A stretch of DNA of 64,000 bases, from NCBI GenBank assembly GCA_025618425.1, contig CM046835.1, positions 19,561,374 to 19,625,373 of the forward strand, read 5' to 3'. Below, one piece after another: positions 54,811 to 64,000 of the stretch (positions within the stretch are counted from its first letter, which is position 1; every line of letters begins with the position of its first letter). The translations under genes were made by a program, and so were the position numbers. The notes beneath the pieces were generated by a model. That model had not been told where the DNA came from. It saw only the letters and a list, made by a program, of their open reading frames with translations, and ran no database searches. The DNA comes from Heliocidaris tuberculata. Taxonomy: Eukaryota; Echinodermata; Echinoidea; Camarodonta; Echinometridae.

Positions 54811-55299
54811 GTTAAGTACAAGAGCCGGGGAGCGTTTTCGAAAGTATTCGAGAGGGTGCTGAACGAGCATAATTATTTTCTATTGCCGACAGAAATGTTT
54901 GATGTTGTTAAAATGTTGTTGATTGCTTGCTTGCCTCTTTTTTTGGATCGAGGGTATATTATACAGCAGCATCCCCAGGTGAAAGAAAACAATATTATTA
55001 CTCCCAGGTGTATACTTTGAGCCTAACTAAAATGTCTTGTGCATGATTTCCAATTTTCATTACCGTACTTCCCTGCGTACTTTACTTTCACCTTCTAGTA
55101 CTTTCGAAAAAGGGGTATATAGAGCCTTTGATCTCTACCAGGTATAGAGATCAATGGGTATAATGTAGGTACGGTGGTGTATAACGTCATTCATAGTAGA
55201 AGGCATAATGTTAGGCCATATATAGGGTATTTTGCATGCATGGACAAAACACGGGGTATAGGCCCTATATGTTGAACACGGTTGAAATGCAAAAGGAGG

Positions 55300-55307
55300 G
55301 AGAGAGC

Positions 55308-55360
<53 letters not shown>

Positions 55361-55410
55361 GAGAAGGATTGATAATGAGAGAGAGAGAGAGAGGGAGGGG
55401 GGGGGGCGGG
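55300..55410. repeat. (GA)n microsatellite with poly-G
   Basis: Long AG dinucleotide runs at 55311-55357 and 55378-55396, then a G-rich tract to 55415. The Ser/Leu-rich minus-strand frames here come from the repeat. Confidence 0.95.
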
Positions 55411-56157
55411 GCGGGCAAAGACATGAATATAGGATGAATTTCCATAACAATATGGGCCTGCATACTGATTCATCTCCCCCTCCAGATCCGTCATCCATGA
55501 TGATGGGACTTACCTTTAGTTTTTTTGCTTTATGATACCCTCTTCAATCAAGAAAAAACAAAACAAAACAAAACAAAATAGACAACTCTATCACCAAATT
55601 ATTATTCCATTGTTTTATTTAACCATCCGACCTAATAAGGAAATGCTCTCAGGTATATAGTCAGTACATTCTTTCCGCAAACATAAAACGAAAGTGAAAT
55701 TTAAAAAAAAAAAAAAAAAATGTAGAAATCCCGGTAACGTAGAAAGTCAACACAATCCGGCGACAAAACAAAAATCTCTCATTTCGTACTGGTGATGAGT
55801 GCATGCTGAGCATGGCTGGCATGTGTGTAGTCCTATAAAATTTAATATAAATAGGACCACAGAGATCAACGTTACGGGGAAAGCCTTTGCCGATTACTTT
55901 CATCCGTATAAGGTCTATATAGCACTTTCCAAGAAAGTTTATAAGTTCTTCTTCTCGAGGCAATTATAGACCCCAGAAATTGATGTATTATCCATGTGAA
56001 AATGAAGGCATTTAGGGATTCCCTGATGAGGAAGGCAATGTCAACAATGGGGATTCGATGACCCGCACCTAGTTTGCAGGCACAGACCTAAGTTGTCAGT
56101 CATAACGTCTAACAGAGTGTCTGCGGAACTGTTATCCTTCATTATACCTTCTGACAC

Positions 56158-56521
56158 CAGGGGCGTCGATCCTGGGGGGGGGGGGGGGGCATTTGCCCCC
56201 ACCACGAAAATATTGGGGGCAAACATATCGTTTCGCCCCCAATTAATCCAGAGGTGTAAAATAAAATGCAAAACTCGGATATTAACTATTAAATGATACC
56301 TTCCAAAAAATGAAATACAATAGGTATTACACGATCATATCAGACTTCAATTTCGCCGCGTGCTCCGCGCAGATCAGTCTCTCATTTTCCCTGCTTCACA
56401 CTGGAGAAGCTGGTACCGTAATTAAGAAGAGTTAAAAAAAAAAATCATGTGTGAAATGGACATCGTTGCGTTAGCCCCCCCCCCCCCCCCCCCCCATCCG
56501 AAAACGGGATCAACGCCCCTA
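56158..56521. mobile_element. hAT-like element with 8-bp target duplication TCTGACAC
   Basis: CAGGGGCGTCGATC (56158) and GATCAACGCCCCTA (ending 56521) are imperfect inverted repeats. TCTGACAC flanks both sides (56150-56157 and 56522-56529). A 16-base poly-G follows the left end and a poly-C of about 20 precedes the right end. Confidence 0.88.
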
Positions 56522-56674
56522 TCTGACACAATAAGATACTGGCAAAGTTATAGGGTAGGCTCAACGATCAAGGCTTTGAGCGTCAAAATTGAGTCTGTGC
56601 ATGCAGACTAACCCTCTCCTGCTCTATAAACGAGGAACCATGAATGGAGTATATAGAGGAAAAAACATCCTGCT

Positions 56675-58290
56675 CAGTTTCAGTTTCAGTTTCAGTTTTA
56701 TTTTCATTTCCAACAGAACAGTGATTTTAACAAGAAATCAAATATACAATTCAATATTCAATAACAAAATACATTTTATATGGTTTAAAGTGATAAAATA
56801 GAAAGTATACATAGACATCCGGTATAATAGTTTTTTGATTTTTTTTTAAGTTAAACCTGTGGAAATGGAGGGATCCACTGAAAAGCAAAGCTTGTATAGT
56901 ATGTGGATCCCTCGAAATAATGACAAACGTATTTTTTTTAACATGTAAATATATTGACAAAAAAAATATATATATATAGATATACATGTACATAGATTAC
57001 CAAAAAGTGGCAGAATAATAATACAATTATAAATCCATAATTTGAGAGCTTGTTACGACACGTATATATGGCGAACATTTTAAAAAGAATATAAGACAAC
57101 ATAAATTAAAGCAAGGAAAGAGAAAAATACAAGGATAGTAAATGTTGCTGCATATGTGAAGAGTAAAGAAAAAGAGAGGAGAAGTGGAGAGGAGGAGGAG
57201 GAGAGAGAGAGAGGGGGGGGGGGGAGAGCACACGATGTGCATACTACAGGGGTAGTGACCATAATTATAGTAAGTTGCATATAGAGCGTAAAGACATCAC
57301 GGGAAGGATAAATGCATTTTAAAAAAAGGCGAGACATGATTAGACTATGCACTGATATTAATTTGTATTGTAAGAAAGTATAAGAAACAATTTCAATTTC
57401 CTTTTAAATGAATAAAGTGAGGGAGCAAGTTGAATGTCATTATGAAGAGAGTTCCAAAATTTGGGGGCTGTATAAATAAACGTGTTTTGAGCTAGAAGGG
57501 TTCTCAACAGAGGTAGATGAAAGTCATTACAGCGCCGGGTTGGGTACTTATGAGAGGATTTATTTGGGGTGAACATATCATCAAAAACGGAAGGAAGCAT
57601 GTCGTTATTATAAGAATACATAAACTGACCTAACTGGAGAAGATAAAGATCTTTAATTTTCAATATTTTATTTTCAAAGAAAAGAGGATCCGTATGGGAG
57701 CGAAAATGAGAAAGGCAAATGATACGAAGAGCTTTCTTTTGTAATAATAATATTCTGTTTAACAAAGTTTGGTGCGTATTGCCCCACACCGAGTCCATAA
57801 TGTAGATATGGTAAGACCAGAGAGGAATAAAGCATAAGTAAGGAAGATGAATGGAGATGTGTTTTTAATCTATTCATGACACCAATATTTCGAGAAATAG
57901 TTTTACAGATGTTGTCAATATGATACTTCCAGGAGAGTTTATTGTCGACTGTTACGCCCAAAAATTTAGTGTGAGAAACACTCTCCAACGGGATCTCATC
58001 GAATTCAATATTTATTGGCAGTGAGTCTATAGTGTTACTGAACAACATATATTTAGTTTTTTGGAGATTAAGAGAAAGTTTGTTTGCTCTGATCCATTGT
58101 AGAATCTTAGATAGTTCAAAATTAACCGTTTGCGCAAGAGTGTATGGATTGTTGTGGGAAAAGAACAGATTCGTGTCGTCGGCAAAAAGTATAAACGATA
58201 AAATATGGGATGATCTGCAGGAATCATTTATAATAAATTTTGGGGCAAAATAATTATTGTGCTGTATAGGTGAATTAAAAAAAAAAGAAA
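56675..58290 (-). pseudogene. CR1/L2-like non-LTR retrotransposon, 5' truncated, frameshifted
   Basis: The minus-strand frame from about 58285 carries the catalytic box FADDTN, then LGVTVDNKLSWKYHID, NIGVMNRLK and LPYLHYG. It breaks near 57790 by a one-base shift and resumes with VWGNTHQTLLNRILLLQKKA to about 57358. The 3' UTR runs to an (ACTGAA)n tail (plus strand TTTCAG repeats at 56680-56700). The related fragment at 47480-48420 is in the opposite orientation. Confidence 0.85.
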
Positions 58291-58341
58291 ATAATACTAA
58301 TAAGCAATGAGCACTCATCATTTGCCATGAAGAAAATTAAG

Positions 58342-58924
58342 TTAAAGGAAACCAAAACCCAAAGAGAGAATCAATGTTATTGGAAAGTGAAAATTCAGAG
58401 AAGCACTTTACAAAAAGTTTCATTAAAATTGGTTAAAAAATGAGAGTTATGGAAGTTTGAAAAGTCTCGTTTTACTTTCTATGGGGATCCTCAAATTGGC
58501 AAAATTGCTTCAGAATGGCTGATTTTGTGAACAACTCTCCATTTGTTTTGTACACAGATTTTCAGATTTTCCCCATTATCTCTCAGGGTGCTCCTTGTCT
58601 CCTCCTGAACTCGACATATGTGGTGTAAAATACATTTTCCCATTATATGTTGAGCTCAGAAGGAGATTAACTGCACCTTGAAAGATAATGGAGAAAATCT
58701 GAAAATCTGTGTACAAAACAAATGGAGAGTTGTTCACAAAATCAGCCATTTTGAAGCAATTTTGCCAATTTGAGGATCCCCATAAAAAGTAAAACGAGAC
58801 TTTTCAAACTTCCATAACTCTCTCATTTTTTAACCAATTTTAATGAAACTTTTTGTAAAGTGCTTCTCTGAATTCTCACTTTCCAATAACATTGATTCTC
58901 TCCTTGGGTTTTGGTTTCCTTTAA
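58342..58924. mobile_element. 583-bp near-perfect palindromic foldback element
   Basis: TTAAAGGAAACCAAAACCC at 58342 and GGGTTTTGGTTTCCTTTAA ending 58924 begin arms of about 285 bases that match almost base for base to a centre near 58633. TTAA at each extreme could be the target duplication. No coding content. Confidence 0.9.
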
Positions 58925-59758
58925 AATGACCTGCAAATCGCACATAGAAAAGATAATCGATGCCTGTTCCGTCACTTGGGAAATTGAAACTCGATAACCT
59001 GCTGATATTCTGCAGTCCTAGTGGATGCTGAGAATCTGAGTAAAATATGACAAACATGACAATAATACTTCTAATTTCACAATTTATTCTTAGTTAGTTA
59101 TTCTTAGTAAGTCTCGCTATCCCCTTGCTAGTACGGTACGCTGGAACTTTTCCAATTTTTGACAACCGCGCTCAGCATCGAAGTTGGGAACCTCACAACA
59201 AGCATGTTAAGTAACAGTAATGTACGAACTAGGGTTTTTTTCCTCTCTCACTTCGCACACTCGCAAGAACACTGGATTTTTTTTTTTTTTAATATTTATG
59301 TTTTATTATAGCATTGGTCACAAAAGGTGTACAATCAGATCATACAAAGGATTAATGAAGAATAAAAATAAAAAATAAAAAAAAGATAGTTGCAATAAAA
59401 ACGAAAAACAAAAAACAAAAAAAACACGCATATAATACATGTATGATGTATATGCAACCGTGGGGTACCAAGGAAACAGGCACAGAATCCCCCAAGAACA
59501 CTGGAATTTTAGTATTCGGGCATGCATGAGGGCATCTCCCTTCGGCAAAGGACTTCGCGCTTCGCGGAGATATATATCTCTTTACTTAAGGTGCGAACCA
59601 TGTGCGAACCCCCCCCCCCCTTTAAAAAAAAAAAAGCTTGTACGGGCTTGAGTAAAGAAATGTAATTCAAAATTGGCACTTTAAAAAAAAAAAAAGCAGA
59701 TTTAATTCTGTGCGTGCATGCGCACCCCAGTATACGGAGCTGTCGCCCCTGTGCCTAT

Positions 59759-59905
59759 CAGGGGCTGCAGAGCGTTTTTGAAAAAAAGGGGGGGGGGGGG
59801 CTGATCTGATTTCACTCATTCATGACAATTTTTGAGCCTTTCTTCCGAGATTTTTTTAACGTGCGTGTCTACTAAAAAAGTGTGGGGGCTGCCGCCCCCA
59901 ACTCA
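59759..59905. mobile_element. Short element, copy 2 of 48494-48653
   Basis: Shares GCGTTTTTGAAA, CTGATCT.ATTTCACTCATT and GACAATTTT.GAGCCTTT with the 48.5-kb copy, again with a poly-G run inside. Confidence 0.65.
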
Positions 59906-61044
59906 GTGACGGATTTAGGGGGGGGCACATCCGGCCCGTGCCCCCCCCCCCCTTTTGAAAGAAAACCTTTTTTTTTTGTTGCTCTTTTTTTTTTTTTTTG
60001 CTCGTCAGAGTATTGTGGAGGGGAACTGGACCCCCATACCCCTCACTGATTTTTTTTTGTCGACATCCCCCCCCCCCCCCCACTGAGCGACTTTTCGAGA
60101 GTTGGCAAGACCAAAAAAATACGAGTCTCCCTTTTCCAAAAGTTGACAAACCGGCATTTGTGTGCCCCCTCTTATACAAAATCCTGGATCCGCCCCTGCC
60201 CCAACCCCCAACCCCCCAGGTTCAGCGGCCCATGCCTATACTCAGGGGTGGCGATTTCTTGTCAGGGGGGGGGGGGGGTCTGTGACGGTTCACCCCCAAA
60301 AAAGAGTTTAAAGTACTAGTATACGAGGGAGCGTACGTGAAAAGAGTCCTATTTTGAAAAGTGAAATTTAGCATTTGAGAGCACTCAAGAGCCTATAACA
60401 CGGTTATACAACAGGGTATTGCAACTTGCATTTTGGCGAATTCTTCAGCAAATATTTTATTTGATATTTTACAACCAAGGAAGAAAATTTTGAACAAAAT
60501 TTTAGAGCACTTTTCGGATCACACAGGGCAGGCAAATCAGAGTTAAATAACTATTTACACAAAAGATCGGGTATTACTAATTTTCGGGGGGCGGTGGGGA
60601 ACAAACCGTGTATATTTTCTGTCCCCCCCCCCCCCGGGCCCCCCTGAATTGCTGACCCTGCAATAGGTCCAATAGGGCGTTTACATTGTCTATTGTATTG
60701 CACAGGGGAATTTCTGCTACTTATGTTTTAGAGATCTAAAGCAATATTGTACAGGTTAGAGTATGCGAAGGCGGGAACGACCTATATAGCGAGGAAATTC
60801 CCAGTTGAATAATGCACAATTTGAGTAGTGAATGTTTGCATTTTAGAGCACTTGAGGGACTGAACATGGGCCGCGGAACCCATTATTTACCCCTTTTTTC
60901 AGTTAGGCTTCAAAATTTCCGGGGGCGACCCCCCCCCCCGAAATATTCCCGGGGGACGTGTCCCCTCGTCTCCCGGGATTACCGCCCCTGTCTATCAAGT
61001 AGAAAATAATGATAATTAAGCATTATACAGACCTAGTACATATA

Positions 61045-61242
61045 CACTCTAAAAACTAAAGTGTAAATCACCATTTATAAAAGGGCCGAGGAGTGTTATG
61101 GTAGACTAAACTCTTTTAAACTGCTGGATTCAGCCTTTATAGTGTTGTATCCAGCATGTTAAAAGTGTTTATCTACAATTTTGAAAAAGGGTCACTCCTC
61201 AGCCCTTTTAAATGGTGATTTAACACTTTATTTTTTAGAGTG
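61045..61242. mobile_element. TA-flanked MITE with about 50-bp inverted repeats
   Basis: CACTCTAAAAACTAAAGTGT (61045) and its near complement ending 61242 extend inward through AATCACCATTTA and AGGAGTG. TA lies on both sides. 198 bp. Confidence 0.9.
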
Positions 61243-61770
61243 TACGATATATTGGGGGGTTACATAACAGAGATAAGTCTAAGAACAAGCGTGACTAGAT
61301 CTAGATCCCCTATATACCGGTAAAATTATTGGTCATGAAATCATAATTTAGAATGGTCCCTAACAGCATGCACGCAGTTGTGATTAGATCGGAAGGCCAA
61401 CCAGTACCAGTCGCCTCCACCAGTGGGACCCTAATTTTTTTCGCAGAAAAATCTATTACCGGTAGAGTTAACTTGTAAACAAGTTTTATTTTCTAATTAA
61501 GACGTCATCAGAGAGCCCTGCAAAGTCAATAAAAGTTACTGCGCATGGCCTCATAGCAGACGACAATCGCGCGCGACGTACGTACGTATACGCGTAGATA
61601 CACACGAGGTATATAGCTAGGCTAGGCGCGCATATTGCGTGCATGATGATGCATATTATGTTGCTGGCGCTGCGCTGGCGCTGTAGCTAGCTCGAATCCA
61701 AGCGCTTAAGCAGACGTCGGGGTAGACTTATTTCTTCTCCAGCTCGTCGTGATCAACAACAGGATCAACG

Positions 61771-61844
61771 ATGAAGCACTCGTACCTAGTTTCGTTTGTC
61801 GTTGCTGTCTTTTGGACGTCCCTTTCTGCGGTACAAGCTGAAAG
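61771..61844 (+). CDS. First coding exon of a probable secreted or membrane protein
   Basis: ATG at 61771 opens 24 codons ending at a donor, AAAG/GTAGGT. The peptide MKHSYLVSFVVAVFWTSLSA followed by VQAE is a textbook signal peptide with a likely cut after Ala-Gln-Ala type sequence (VQA/E). The exon lies downstream of a CpG-containing stretch (61560-61700) that could be the promoter. No downstream exon could be identified, so the mature protein is unknown. The region to 62930 contains only unsupported frames. Confidence 0.6.
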
Positions 61845-62933
61845 GTAGGTTCCCCGAAACTGCGGTGATTGAGCTTAAGTTTAGGCCTAAGTACCGTATA
61901 ACGTTAGGCTTAGCGTCAGCCTCAGGCTGCAGCCACTAGGATTGGTTGGGCATGGGGGAGCTCCGGGCGACATCATGCCATCGCTTCCTCCTTGCCTTGG
62001 CTTAGGGTTTGGAGCTTCCGCCGAGGCCGAATCGTCGCCTCTAAAATATACCGGTAGGCGCTGTAAATTTAACGTTAACTTAGATCAAATGTTACAACAA
62101 ATGTGGCAAGGGCAGAAAAGACTATTTATAATTTGAATAATTCTAACAAGTGATATAAATTTGTTGTCTGTTGTCTGTTGGTGCATATAAAGAGTGCTAG
62201 TAAAAATCAATCCCTGCTGAGTGTCTAGTACTGGGGTGATCAAAGTTCGTACACATTTTAAAAATTATTAAAAAGTTAGGACTCTGAGCCTGCAAGAGGA
62301 CTGATAATGATATTTGATCCATGCAACAAAATTTTGGACTACCAATGGTCCAACAAGAAAAGTAGATCTAATCCACAAAGAGTTGCAGTGGTATGGCAAT
62401 CTCAGTATTCGTTGTCAGATCGCAATGCGCTGCAACTGCAGGCAAGTGAAAAAAAGGTTCATAAAATCAACCAGTCCAAACTTTACGCACTTGTCGTTGA
62501 GTTTCATACTTTTGAACAAACAACAACATGGAAGAAAGACAGAAAGAATACGAATATTTTTTCAAACTCAATGTTATTTGACCAATTACCTGGATGATTG
62601 GTATTCATTAGTCTTACAAAACTTAAAGGGCGAGTCAATTAGAATTACATTTCATGATAATATCAAAGTATTGTGTCAATATTGCTAGAAATCGCATATA
62701 CTTTTTATTAAAAAGATCTGTGTACTTCTCTAAGCTTCGTTGAAATTGCCTAAATCGCACGTTTATCAGCTAGTCTGTCACGCCCCTCGAAAAAGTAGGG
62801 CCCAGTCATGTGCCTTGTCAGGTGACCTGTGACGTACCATCGGGAACATCTAGCTAGCGGACGACGCTTGTCTGTGTATATCCAGTGCAGGGAATTTTGG
62901 ATAGGAGTGCATATCTCAAGAAAATGCCGAGGA

Positions 62934-63290
62934 GATGTGTTGTTGGGTGCAGCAAAGGCACCAGCGATGGTGTCAGTCTGCACACCTTTCCTAAAGATGA
63001 TGCAACTCGAAAAATTTGGATTTCAAGGATCAAGCTGACGCGAGCTCAGTGGGATGGCCCTTCCGCTCACAGTACTGTTTGCAGTGACCACGTTCAGGGA
63101 GGAGGACTTCGATAGTCAGGGGCTGTATGACCAGCTAGGATTTGCGTCCAAGAAGAAAATGCTGCGGCCGACAGCTATCCCTGTCATCAGACTGGGAACT
63201 GAGGGCTGTGGAACTGGAAGCCAAACCCAGGGAGCTAAAAAACAGAGTCGGTCTGCAGTTCTGAAGCTGGAGTCACTGGAGAAAAAGAGG
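62934..63290 (+). pseudogene. THAP-domain exon with a one-base frameshift
   Basis: The frame from ATG 62934 reads MPRRCVVGCSKGTSDG, then HTFPKDD, KIWISRI and VCSDH: the C-x3-C ... W ... C-x2-H zinc-binding pattern of THAP DNA-binding domains. It then leaves frame. The expected continuation FREEDFDSQG with the LRPTAIPVI segment (an AVPTIF-like box) lies in the +1 frame, so one extra base is present at about 63092. The shifted frame stays open to a donor at 63291. This may be a real inactivating change, an allele or an assembly error. THAP domains occur in cellular factors and in P-element-type transposases. Confidence 0.75.
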
Positions 63291-63490
63291 GTAGGTCTAC
63301 CGTACCGTATGTAGAGTAAATAATTACCTGCTATTGTCATTGGCCTAACTGTTACTCACTTCTAACGTTAGCTATTCCTGCCAGTGCCACTATTTTAATC
63401 TAGCTACTTGTCTTAGTTCCTACCGCTAACAAGTGCCAGAACCACAGCAGAGGCAGAGAAACTCTATCCAACTAGACCCTGCTACATGTA

Positions 63491-63521
<31 letters not shown>

Positions 63522-63722
63522 ATTCAAAATGAAACTAAATAAACAAAAAGCCCAGTAAGAGCAACCTGTTTGCAAGGCGGTCACAGTCTGGTTCCTGTAT
63601 TTAACAAAGTTGGCGGAGTACAGCTAGCCTACATATGCCGACTTAATCCAAGACAAGACGACAAAACATGAAAAGGGCTCTTTAATTGCGATAACGTAGG
63701 AACCATAAGATGAATGATTTTT

Positions 63723-63760
63723 ATGCTTCCGCCCACCAAAGGTGGTGCCGGAGGCATTAT
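63723..63760 (-). repeat. Terminal hairpin of the Pearl/HINE-like family
   Basis: GCCCACCAAAGGTGGTGCC with GGAGGCATTAT is the reverse complement of the hairpin ending the 37.7-40.1 kb element. Similar copies are at 29641-29680 and 40027-40062. Confidence 0.75.
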
Positions 63761-63851
63761 TTTAGACTTGGCTTATATGTGCACATTTCAAATCTGGCAA
63801 TGGGGGAGGCATAAATTTTGACATGTGTGGTCACTCTCTTTACTACTTACA

Positions 63852-64000
63852 GGGTTCAACTGGCAGCATTGCGCTACAATTTGAATTCTGACAGGAAGCA
63901 AGCTACAAGTACTTCAGGAGAGCTGCTTTATCAGATTAGTAAGCCTAAATACAAGCCAGGCTCCTCCAGTGCAAAGTCTCGTAAAGAAGCGCATAGATAT
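63852..64000 (+). CDS. Possible second exon of the THAP gene, running off the window
   Basis: After the acceptor TACTTACAG at about 63851 a frame reads VQLAALRYNLNSDRKQATST to the right edge without a stop. It is one base out of phase with the shifted THAP frame ending at 63290; the in-phase reading stops after about 13 codons. Either another indel exists or the exon belongs elsewhere. Low confidence. Confidence 0.35.

Noticed and set aside
62307..62688. Overlapping 96- and 124-codon plus-strand frames
   Set aside because: Two frames are open over the same stretch, neither has a recognisable motif or convincing splice context; left unassigned.

Overview
The window reads as nuclear DNA of an invertebrate deuterostome, most likely an echinoderm of sea-urchin type. 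Supporting this are short exons with GT-AG introns of hundreds to thousands of bases, an AT-rich background, very many small inverted-repeat transposons, long poly-C/poly-G tracts, CR1-like and Ty3/gypsy remnants, and a gene related to the N-terminal region of RAG1. The species call is an inference. Exon models were built by hand from splice signals, reading phase and family resemblance; no alignment was run.

Layout. (1) 209-6006, minus: 5' part of INTS9 (Integrator subunit 9), six exons, running off the left edge. (2) 7510-10619, plus: a gene with two tandem copies of a RAG1 N-terminal-type zinc module followed by a helical segment resembling the RAG1 nonamer-binding region. (3) 11263-17640, plus: complete ADAT2, the catalytic subunit of the tRNA A34 deaminase, six coding exons. 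(4) 19.4-22.9 kb, minus: two decayed Ty3/gypsy remnants. (5) 23-32 kb: no gene seen, mostly small transposons and tandem repeats. (6) 32008-45968, minus: complete E2F1/2/3-type transcription factor, eight coding exons, about 402 residues, with one clear U12-type AT-AC intron and E2F-type sites upstream. (7) 46.4-61.7 kb: transposon-rich and gene-poor, with two CR1-like retrotransposon fragments, nested inverted-repeat elements, hAT-like elements and many homopolymer C/G tracts. (8) 61771-61844, plus: first coding exon of a probable secreted protein. (9) 62934 to the right edge, plus: a THAP-domain gene with a one-base frameshift.

The genes are independent housekeeping or regulatory loci (snRNA/mRNA 3' processing, tRNA wobble editing, cell-cycle transcription), not an operon-like system. 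The most unusual locus is the double RAG1-N-module gene, which lies directly upstream of ADAT2 and whose last recognised exon could splice in frame into ADAT2. Introns are heavily loaded with transposons: the U12 intron of E2F holds a 2.1-kb PIF/Harbinger-like element carrying a 54-bp minisatellite, and the preceding intron holds a Pearl/HINE-like array interrupted by a hAT-like insertion.
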